Source: Bacteroidia bacterium
Lineage (GTDB): Bacteria; Bacteroidota; Bacteroidia; AKYH767-A; OLB10
Length of the DNA stretch: 39,214 nucleotides
Direction of reading: 5' to 3'
Assembly (NCBI GenBank): GCA_016788065.1
Contig: JAEUTI010000057.1
Span: 1 to 39,214 of the forward strand
The notes under the pieces are model-generated. The model had not been told where the DNA came from. It worked only from the letters and a program-made list of their open reading frames with translations, and did not search any database. Each line of letters begins with the position of its first letter. Position 1 is the first letter of the stretch. This document shows, in pieces, positions 16,142 through 25,800 of this stretch. A program made the translations under genes and the position numbers.

Positions 16142-17083
16142 ATGAAAAATCGCATAACAGAACTCTTCGGGATTGAATATCCCATCATTCAGGCAGGAAT
16201 GATCTGGTGCAGCGGCTGGCATCTGGCGGCTGCTGTCAGCAATGCCGGTGGATTAGGAATTATCGGAGCAGGATCCATGTATCCTGATGTGCTCCGGGAA
16301 CATATTCAAAAATGTAAAAAAGCAACCAATAAACCTTTTGCTGTGAATGTGCCATTGCTTTATCCTGACATCGATTTGCTTATGCAGATCATAGTTGATG
16401 AGGGGGTGAAAATTGTTTTTACCTCAGCGGGTAATCCGGCTACATGGACGAGCATGTTAAAACAAAAAGGAATTACTGTTGTTCATGTAATAGCGAATTC
16501 GAAGTTTGCAAAAAAGGCAGCGGATGCCGGTGTTGACGCCATTGTTGCAGAAGGTTTTGAAGCAGGTGGACATAATGGTAGAGAAGAAACCACCACCTTG
16601 TGTCTGATTCCATTGATCAAACAAACTGTTACTATTCCTATTATTGCAGCAGGCGGTATTGGTTCCGGAAAAGCTATGCTTGCTGCTATGGCGCTTGGCG
16701 CGGATGGTGTACAAATTGGAACCAGGTTTGTATTATCGGAAGAATCTTCAGCACATATAAATTTTAAACAAAAATTACTTCAGACAAAAGAAGGTGATAC
16801 TATCCTTACACTGAAAAAACTGACTCCTGTTAGAATGATAAAAAATGAATTCTACAAGCAGATTGAAGAGGCTGAAACACGTTGTGCAGATGCAGAAGAG
16901 CTGAAGACAATTCTTGGGCGTGCACGAGCTAAAAAAGGTATGTTTGAAGGAGATCTCACAGAGGGCGAATTGGAAATCGGACAGGTAGTTAGCACCATTC
17001 AATCTGTAAAACCGGCTGCTGAAATTGTGCAGGAAATATGGAATGAATTTCTCATCACTAAAAAAGAAATAAGCGAATTATAA
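16142..17083 (+). CDS. Nitronate monooxygenase / FabK-like FMN enzyme
   Basis: The 313-residue TIM-barrel protein has the 2-nitropropane dioxygenase family pattern: PIIQAGMIWCSGWHLAAAVSNAGGLG at the N-terminus, VNVPLL, EGFEAGGHNG near residue 140 (a candidate catalytic His), then the FMN-phosphate site IPIIAAGGIGSGKAM and ALGADGVQIGTRF. Members oxidise nitronates or, as FabK, reduce enoyl-ACP; the sequence does not decide, and no fab genes are near. It is tightly packed with its neighbours (11 and 7 bases) between the SanA-like gene and the M16 peptidases. Confidence 0.87.
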   Translation: MKNRITELFGIEYPIIQAGMIWCSGWHLAAAVSNAGGLGIIGAGSMYPDVLREHIQKCKKATNKPFAVNVPLLYPDIDLLMQIIVDEGVKIVFTSAGNPATWTSMLKQKGITVVHVIANSKFAKKAADAGVDAIVAEGFEAGGHNGREETTTLCLIPLIKQTVTIPIIAAGGIGSGKAMLAAMALGADGVQIGTRFVLSEESSAHINFKQKLLQTKEGDTILTLKKLTPVRMIKNEFYKQIEEAETRCADAEELKTILGRARAKKGMFEGDLTEGELEIGQVVSTIQSVKPAAEIVQEIWNEFLITKKEISEL

Positions 17084-17090
17084 AAAAGTT

Positions 17091-18329
17091 ATGCTACAAT
17101 ACGAAAAATTTACACTTTCCAATGGCCTTCGGGTGATTGTAAATACAGATACCTCCACTCCACTCGTTGCCATGAATATTTTGTACGAAGTTGGTGCCCG
17201 CGATGAAACATCAGACAAAACTGGATTCGCTCATTTGTTTGAGCATCTCATGTTCGGTGGCTCGGTAAATATTCCCAATTATGATGAACCACTGCAAATG
17301 GCAGGTGGTGAAAATAATGCCTTCACGAATAATGATTTTACGAATTACTATCTGACAATTCCGGTTCAGAATCTCGAAACAGCTTTCTGGTTGGAATCCG
17401 ACAGAATGTTGAGTCTCGCATTTTCCGAGAAGAGTCTAGATGTACAAAGACATGTTGTTGTGGAAGAATTCAGGCAACGTTATTTGAATCAACCTTATGG
17501 AGATGCATGGTTGTTACTTCGTCCCCTGGCATATAAAACACATCCATATCAATGGGCTACAATCGGTAAAGAGGTTTCTCATATTGAAAATGCTACGCTT
17601 GAAGATGTGAAAAGTTTTTTTCATAAGTATTATCATCCCGGAAATGCTATCCTAACCTTATCCGGAAATATTACTATTGAAACAGCAAAGACACTCACAG
17701 AAAAATGGTTCGGACCAATTCCTGCTGGAAACAAAATTATTCGAAATATTCCTCAGGAACCAAAACAATCCGGCAAACGAATTGCCGATGAAACCAGAGA
17801 TGTTCCCTATGACAGTTTGTACAAATGCTGGCATTGCGGCAAACGTGGCGATGCCGATTTTTATGCAACCGACCTTATCACAGATGTGCTTTCATCAGGT
17901 AAATCTTCACGTCTCTATAACAGGCTGGTGAAGGATCAAAAAATATTTACAACGATCAATGCATATACACTGGGAGATATTGATCCGAGTCTGATTGTTG
18001 CTGAAGGAAAACCTGCTGCCGGTGTATCGCTGGAACAGGCTGAAGAAGCACTTACTTTGGAAATTAATAATTTGGTGCATCAGGCTGTAGATGAACGGGA
18101 ACTAAATAAAGTGAAACAAAAAGTAGAATCGGGACTTGTGTTCGGAGAGATGAATCATGGTAACCGGGCATTAAATCTTGCTTACTACGAAATGCTTGGA
18201 GATGTGAGTCTAACCAACAAGCAGGTGGATTTATACCGGGCTGTTACAGCAGAAGATATTCAAAAAACTGCTGCAGGCATTTTTACAGAATCAAATAGCA
18301 ATGTTTTATTTTATCGTTCAAAAAAATAA
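17091..18329 (+). CDS. M16 zinc peptidase, catalytic subunit
   Basis: The 412-residue protein has the inverted zinc motif HLFEH (GFAHLFEHLMFGGS, near residue 50) and the downstream Glu in VVVEEFRQRYLNQPYG, so it should be catalytic. The N-terminal SNGLRVIVNTDTSTPLVAMNILYEVGARDE and the ENNAFTNNDFTNYY strand are typical. No signal peptide is evident, so it is probably cytoplasmic. Its partner gene follows after two bases. Active/inactive M16 pairs form heterodimers in which the second subunit supplies an R/Y pair. Confidence 0.92.
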   Translation: MLQYEKFTLSNGLRVIVNTDTSTPLVAMNILYEVGARDETSDKTGFAHLFEHLMFGGSVNIPNYDEPLQMAGGENNAFTNNDFTNYYLTIPVQNLETAFWLESDRMLSLAFSEKSLDVQRHVVVEEFRQRYLNQPYGDAWLLLRPLAYKTHPYQWATIGKEVSHIENATLEDVKSFFHKYYHPGNAILTLSGNITIETAKTLTEKWFGPIPAGNKIIRNIPQEPKQSGKRIADETRDVPYDSLYKCWHCGKRGDADFYATDLITDVLSSGKSSRLYNRLVKDQKIFTTINAYTLGDIDPSLIVAEGKPAAGVSLEQAEEALTLEINNLVHQAVDERELNKVKQKVESGLVFGEMNHGNRALNLAYYEMLGDVSLTNKQVDLYRAVTAEDIQKTAAGIFTESNSNVLFYRSKK

Positions 18330-18331
18330 CT

Positions 18332-19603
18332 ATGTCAATTTCAAGAATTATCCCTCCTGAATTAAAAATTCCTGAGTCTGTTTCTGTACTACAAGCTGAA
18401 AAAATTACTGTTTCTAACGGTCTAAGCCTATATGTAATTAATTCCGGTAACGAAGATGTGGTTAAACTGGAAATTATATTTCCGGCTGGCTGTTCTGATC
18501 AGATGAGTTATGCTCTTTCAAGCACCTGCCATCAATTGATTGACGCCGGAACATCAAAGATGAATGCGCAAACAATTGCAGAGGAATTTGACTATTACGG
18601 AGCCTATCTTCAAACCGAACCGGGAGCCGATTTCAAGAGTATCAGTCTTTTTTCTCTTTCAAGATTTTTTCCATCAACACTCAATTTGCTGAAGGAAGTA
18701 ATGGACGATGCGATATTCCCTGAGAGTGAAATTACCACCTGGAAATCGAGAAATATTCAGTCATTGCATGTTAACAGAGAAAAAGTAAGCTGGCTTGCAA
18801 AGAATCATTTTAATGCTTCTGTTTTTGGAAGTGATCATCCCTATGGTTTTATTCCCGATGAAAAATTTATTGATGCCGTTACACAGGAAAAATTGCAGGA
18901 ATTTCATAAAACAACATACGGTTTAGAAAATGCAATTTTTATTTTGTCCGGAAAGATATCGGAGAATGAAATTAATGCTGTAACAAATTGTTTTGGTAGT
19001 ACAAAAATGACTTCCGACAAACAAGTTAAACTCCCTGTTCCGGCTCATTCAAAGCCGGAAAAATTGCTCATCCCCAAAAAAGATTCCATTCAATCGGGAT
19101 TACGGATAGGCAAACAAATGTTGCCTAAAAGTCACCCCGATTTTCTGAAGCTTTCTGTGGTTAACACTATCCTGGGTGGATATTTCGGATCGCGACTGAT
19201 GTCGAATATTCGCGAAGATAAAGGATACACCTACGGCATTGGCTCCGGTCTGGTTCCCTACCCCGGCACGGGATCATTTTTTATCTCTACTGAAGTGGGA
19301 AATGACGTCAGAAATGAAGCTATTAAAGAAATTTATGTAGAATTATATCGACTTATCAATGAACCCATTCCACAAGCCGAACTTGATCTGGTCAAAAACT
19401 ACCTGGTAGGATCCTTTCAACGAAGTCTGGATGGACCTTTTTCTCTTGCTGATAGATTTAAAGGATTGATTTTACATAACTTAGACTACAATTATTTCGA
19501 CCGCTATCTGGAAACTTTGGCTACCATTAAACCGGAAGACATCGCTGAAATGGCTGCTAAGCACCTCCATCCTGACAGCATGACAGAAATAATTGCAGGA
19601 TAA
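18332..19603 (+). CDS. M16 peptidase-like protein, inactive subunit
   Basis: The 423-residue homologue of the preceding gene lacks HxxEH: the equivalent stretch reads LSSTCHQLIDAG. It keeps the substrate-positioning R/Y region, NIREDKGYTYGIGSGL near residue 295, and an M16-C domain with NTILGGYFGSRLMS. This is the expected non-catalytic half of a bacterial M16 heterodimer. It is the last gene of the plus-strand operon; a perfect 20-base palindrome follows its stop at 19615-19634. Confidence 0.9.
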   Translation: MSISRIIPPELKIPESVSVLQAEKITVSNGLSLYVINSGNEDVVKLEIIFPAGCSDQMSYALSSTCHQLIDAGTSKMNAQTIAEEFDYYGAYLQTEPGADFKSISLFSLSRFFPSTLNLLKEVMDDAIFPESEITTWKSRNIQSLHVNREKVSWLAKNHFNASVFGSDHPYGFIPDEKFIDAVTQEKLQEFHKTTYGLENAIFILSGKISENEINAVTNCFGSTKMTSDKQVKLPVPAHSKPEKLLIPKKDSIQSGLRIGKQMLPKSHPDFLKLSVVNTILGGYFGSRLMSNIREDKGYTYGIGSGLVPYPGTGSFFISTEVGNDVRNEAIKEIYVELYRLINEPIPQAELDLVKNYLVGSFQRSLDGPFSLADRFKGLILHNLDYNYFDRYLETLATIKPEDIAEMAAKHLHPDSMTEIIAG

Positions 19604-19614
19604 CCTCCGAATAG

Positions 19615-19634
19615 TTATAAACAGCTGTTTATAA
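19615..19634. repeat. Perfect 20-base palindrome downstream of the M16 operon
   Basis: TTATAAACAGCTGTTTATAA is its own reverse complement and begins 12 bases after the M16 stop. As RNA it would fold an 8-bp stem with an AGCU loop, followed by UUAUUUAUC, so it may work as a weak terminator. As DNA it has the form of a dimeric-protein operator. The choice is not settled by the sequence. Confidence 0.6.
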
Positions 19635-19743
19635 TTATTTATCTTATCAACTGATTTTCAACAGCTTCCATTTCAGACAGTTGTAGACTTTGAATGCAAC
19701 TGAATGCCTTTCTTCGGCGTCTTTACTGTAGAATTCGGTTTAG

Positions 19744-19777
19744 TTTGTTAAAACTGATCTGAAAATCACTATATTTG
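19744..19777 (+). promoter_or_regulatory. Promoter of the giant surface protein gene
   Basis: TTTG (19744-19747), 22 bases, TATATTTG (19770-19777). The -7 core is exact and the spacer one base longer than usual. The implied leader is about 55 bases up to the TTG at 19838. The rest of the 234-base gap holds only the palindrome noted above and a short CAGTTG/CAACTG repeat. Confidence 0.55.
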
Positions 19778-19837
19778 TTTGTTAAAATAGACCCCTAAAA
19801 GCCTAATAATTACTAACCTGAACAAAATCTTAATCCG

Positions 19838-22800
19838 TTGAAAAGAATCATACTGTTTCTCTTAATGTTAACCGGAACGCTCAGCAATTCCGGCGAACTG
19901 TATGCATCCCATGGAATGGGTGGTGAAATTACCTGGACTTGCCTCGGAAGTGGTCAGTTTAAATTCCGATTGAAATTTTATCGGGATTGCAATGGTATTA
20001 CTCCCAGCAATACCATCACTATGAATACTACCCATACTATTGGTAGTTTCGTGTGTAATCTGGTTGCGCAAAACGACATCAGTCCCAATGGTTTGCAATC
20101 AAATGGTGTTGCAGCATGCCCTAATTGTCCCGATGGAGGTAGTCCGGCAATTCCCGGACTTGTTGAAGAGTATATCTACGAATCAGCAGCTATAACATTG
20201 GCAGGAGTTCCACCTGCTGCAGGTTGGAGATTTTGGTGGGGTGAATGTTGCCGAAGCGGCGCATTAACCAATGTGACAGGTGCCGGAAGTTTAGGGTTTG
20301 CAAACAGAGCGATCATGTATCCATACAACGCTCAAAATACCAATATTTGTTACGACTCTTCTCCATTTTTTGCTGAGAAACCTTCTACTATCATTTGTAC
20401 AGGATATCCATTCAAATACAATCCAAATGCGGTCGATCCTGAATTGGATTCTTTGGTTTACAGCTGGGCAAATCTGGTTGATGATGATGGTCAAACCGTT
20501 ATTCCATTTGCTCCCGGTTATAATTTAAACAGTCAGTTACCTTCTGCAACCCAAAATCCTTCTAACGTTGGCGCTACTATCAATCCAAGTACAGGAGAAA
20601 TAACTTACACTTCTTTTACCGGAGGATATTTTGCGACTGTAGTAAAAGTAACTGCATACAAATGCCAGCAAAAAGTTGCGGAAATCTTTCGTGAAATTGA
20701 CGTAGTATTGAATAACAGCTGTCCACCAATTGGAGGTGTACAAAACTTACCACCTATTGTAACAGCTCCGTTTTTTGACCCTGTTACCGGACTTCAAACA
20801 GCTTATACCGATACCGTTTATGCCGGAGATACTGTTAACTTCTTTCTTTCGGCCAACGACTTCAACTTTTTTAATAACGGAGGATCTCAAACTATTACCA
20901 TTGAAGCATCAGGAAGTGAATTCGGAACGAATTTCACCAACCCGAATGCAGGTTGCGTAATTCCCCCCTGTGCTACATTATCTCAATCTACACCTTTCTC
21001 ATTCCCGGTATTCGGGGGAGTAGGATTTAACTGGGTTACTACCTGTGATCACGTTGCAGGATTGAACTTAAATTGTACCAGTATTTCCAACGTTTACAAT
21101 TTTATCATCAAGGCAACCGACAATTATTGTCCAGCCAATGCTTCGAACGTCAGTACCATTTCCATCCTGGTATTACCACCACCAAAACTTAAAGCACCTG
21201 TTCTAAGATGTGCCTCTGTGAATACAAACGGAAGTGTTACCTTATCATGGACGAAATCTACGCCACGTGATTCCCAAAACACGTTCCATTCCTACGACAT
21301 TTATGCATCACTGAATGCAGGTGGACCATTCCAGATCGTGGATAGTGTGAAAACCCCATTTAACAATGCTGCCAGTTACACTTACACACAATCGGCGCCT
21401 TCACTCACCGGTATGTTTGGTGTTACTGCTCAACAACAATCCATTTACTATTACATCCGCACACGTTCAGGTTGTAGTGGCGACAGCGTTAGTGTTCCAT
21501 CAGATACACTGCGCACGATTTATCTCAATGCTACTGTCGGCGGTCAAAATCAAACTATACTTACATGGAATGCCCTTCGTGTTCCACTTCTGAGTTCGCA
21601 CAATACGAAATATAAAATTTATAAAAATTTCCCAATTGGTACGTGGACTCTCATAGACTCAACTGCATTGTTGACTTACACCGACACCACAACGAAACAA
21701 CTTTGTAATGACTCTGTCGCCTATCGTATTGAATTACCCGACAGCTCCGGTTGCGTCTCGGTCTCCTCACTCGATGGAGTGCTCATAGCCAATGCAAACC
21801 CCGTCGCTACTATCCTACCTGCAAATCCTAAGTTTTGTGTTGGTGGTAGCGTAACCCTCACCGCAAATGTCGGCTTGGGTTATTTATGGAACACGGGTGC
21901 TGTAACACAATCGATCAATGCTTCAGCAACAGGAACATATACCGTAACAGTCACGCAGGCAGGAGGCTGTACCGCGGTCGGGTCCACCACCGTCACGGCC
22001 AATCCGTTGCCCGCACCTGTGCTGGCCGGAAACCCGAGTGCATGCGCCGGCGATTCGGTACTGATTTCGTGTAATGTTGGTTATACCAATTACCTCTGGA
22101 ATACTGGTGCTGTAACATCCTCTATTTATGCAACGGCTTCAGGTACTTATACGGTAACTGTCACTGATGCAAATGGATGTACAAAAAATGTTTCAAAAGC
22201 AATATCCATTCTCCCTAACCCGGTGCCAAATATCACAGGAGTGGCAACAATTTGTCAGGGTAATACCACAACCTTAAATGCCGGTGGTGGATACACAAAT
22301 TATCTCTGGTCGAATGGTTCAGGAACACAAACTATTACCACAGGAACTGCAAACACCTATACAGTTACAGTAACTGCTGCAAATGGATGTACTGGAAAAG
22401 ATACTTATGTAGTTACTGTTAATCCATTGCCAAATCCTGTAATTCTTGGTGATAATTCAATCTGTCAGGGTACAACTACCACATTTGATGCCGGAGCAGG
22501 TTTCAATAACTATGCATGGTCGAATGGTGCAATCACCCAAACTATTACAACCGGAAATGCAAACACTTACACTGTGACGGTTACTAACGGTTTTGGATGT
22601 ACGAAATCTACCAATGTAACACTTACGGTAAATCCGCTTCCAGCCCCGGTAATTGCAGGTACTAACGTTATTTGTCAGGGACAGAATACAACATTCGATG
22701 CAGGTGCCGGATATTCAGGCTACTTGTGGAGCAATGGTGCATTAACCCAAACAACTTCCTTAAACACTGCCGGTACTTATACAGTTACTGTTACTGATGC

Positions 22801-25800
22801 CAATGGTTGTTCGAAATCAACAACACGTAACTTGACTGTAAATCCAAATCCTTCTCCAAATATTACCGGAACAACCAACTTCTGTCAGGGTCTCAATTAT
22901 AACCTGAGTGCCGGTGTTGGTTATGCCAATTATTTATGGAATACAGGAGCAGGAACACAATTACTTAATGTTTCAACAAGTGGAACTTATACCGTTACCG
23001 TAACAGCCGGCAATGGTTGTACTGCATCAACAAGTACCGTTGTAACTGTTAATCCCTTGCCTACTCCGAATATTACCGGAACTCCTTCTTTCTGCTTTGG
23101 AACAAATACGACCCTGAATGCAGGTGCCGGATATGTAAGTTATCTCTGGTCGAATGGTGCTGTTACTGCTACAAATACAGTGAACGCTCCGAATACCTAT
23201 ACTGTAACTGTAACCGATGCAAACGGATGTTCAAATACCGACTCGCAAGTTGTTACTGTTAATCCATTACCTACTCCATCAATCACCGGAACAAATGTTG
23301 TTTGTCAGGGACAAAACACTTCGTTTGATGCAGGTGCAGGGTATAGCGGTTATTTATGGAGTACAGGAGCAGTTACTCAAACAGTGAATGTTGGTACTGC
23401 AGGTACTTATACAGTTACCGTTACAGATGCAAATGGTTGTTCGAAAAGCACTACCAGAAATCTGACAGTAAATCCAAATCCTACTCCTGCTATTTCTGGA
23501 AATCAGGTGGTATGTTCAGGATTCTCTACAACATTCAATGCCGGACCGGGTTACACAGGTTATCTGTGGTCGACCGGAGCAACTACTCAAACTATAAGTG
23601 TAAATGCAAACGGTCCTTATACCGTTACTGTAACTGCAGCAAACGGATGTACTGCTTCAACTTCATATGCACTTACGGTTAATCCACTCCCTACTCCAGC
23701 AATCACAGGTGACCTCGATTTCTGCGCCGGTTTAAATACAACGCTTAATGCAGGCAACGGCTATACCAATTATCAATGGTCAACAGGTGCCGTAAGTCAA
23801 ACTATTAATTTATCGACTGCCACCACTGTTACAGTTACTGTGACTGATGTTAATGGCTGCGTGAATAATACCAGTGCTACCACTATCATTAATCCAAATC
23901 CTGTTCCTTCAATCACAGGTACACTTACTACATGCCAGGGATCTACTACCTCATTGAGTGCAGGTGCCGGTTATAGTCAGTATTTGTGGTCGACTGGTGC
24001 CGTTACTCAAAACATCAATGTTGGTGTAGCCGGACCGGTTTCTGTAACGGTTACTGATGCCAATGGATGTATTGGTTCTGATAACACAAGTGTAACTGTG
24101 TTTGCTTTACCTACTGCATCTTTAAGTGGTGTTGATACCATTTGTTTTGGTCAGTCAGCTACGATTGTTGCTGGATTTGGTGGTCCCGGACCATTCACTT
24201 ACAGTTATACGGATGGTACAAATACTTTCGGTCCGTTTACTACCGGAGCAGCAGGTGTGAACCTTACCGTTAACCCATCGGCTACAGCTACCTACACTTT
24301 GATTTCTGTTGCCAATAACAATTGTACAGGAACAATTAGTGGTCAGGCAAACATCAATGTCACTCCTCTTCCAACTGCTGTCCTGAGCGGAACCACAGCA
24401 ATTTGTGATGGTAACAGTACAAACCTCAGTATTAACTTCACCGGAGTTGCTCCTTATGTTTATAGTTATTCAGATGGCACAAATACATTCGGACCATTTA
24501 CAACAACAAATGATCCCCAGATTGTAAATGTGACACCAACTGCAACAACTACATATAACCTTACTGCAACACTTACCGGTGCTGGTTGTGTGGGAAATAC
24601 AAATGCAGCAACTGCAACAGTTACTGTAAACGATTTACCGACAGCTTCCATATCCGGAAATAATACTATTTGCAGTGGAACAACTACTCCTCTTACATTA
24701 AATTTTGTGGGCACGGGTCCATATACTTATTCCTACTCTAATGGAACCACAACATTTGGTCCTTTCACCACGAATAATAATCCTGCTACGGTTACTGTAG
24801 GCCCAGCTGTTTCAACAACCTTCAATCTGGTAACTATCAGTGATGCAAATTGTGCTGGGTCAGTTGCAGGTTCTGCAGCAATTACGGTGAATCCATTACC
24901 AACTGCATCATTAACAGGAACTGCTTCCATCTGCGACGGCTTGAATACGGATCTCTCAATTCTATTTACCGGTACTGGCCCATTCACCTACAGCTACAAT
25001 GATGGTCCGAACGTTTTTGGTCCATTCACAACCAATCAAAATCCTGTTTTGGTGAATGTTGCTCCATTAGCAACAACAACTTACGGAATCACTACAGTAA
25101 GTGATGCTAATTGTGCAGGTTCTGGTGCAGGTGCTGCTGTCGTAACTGTGATTCCTCTGCCTACAGCAGCAATATCAGGCACGACTGAAATTTGCCGTGG
25201 AACAAGCACTAACCTTACACTCAATTTCACAGGTGTAGCTCCGTTTGAATACAAATACACTGATGGCAGTTCGATTATTGGTCCGTTTACTACCATGAAC
25301 TCAAGCGCAATAATCAGTGTAACACCAAACACATCTACCACCTATAATATGGCAACCATTACAGGTGCCGGTTGCCCTGGATCTATTTCAGGTGTTGCCG
25401 ATATCACCGTAAATGCAATACCTCAAGCTGCATTAGCATTGAGTGGTGATCCTGTTATTTGTAACGGAGAAACATCTGAATTCCAGATTAATTTCACCGG
25501 AGCCGCTCCTTACACTTATTCATACTCTAATGGTTCATCCATATTCGGACCGGTTACCACTTCCAACAATCCTGAAATCATCAGTGTAACTCCAGGTAAT
25601 ACTACTACCTATTCCCTGACAACTATTTCTGATGATAACTGCCCCGGACTTATCTCGGGTACCGCACAGGTTGTTGTAAATGCATTGCCAACTGCTACCG
25701 TAATTGGAAATCCATCCATCTGTAATGGCTCATCAACTGCATTTAATATTGGATTTACCGGAACAGGTCCTTACACTTATACCTATAGCAACGGTACCAG

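Noticed and set aside
24466..25341. Minus-strand ORFs inside the giant gene
   Set aside because: They are periodic shadows of the repeats; the plus-strand frame is continuous with conserved domains.
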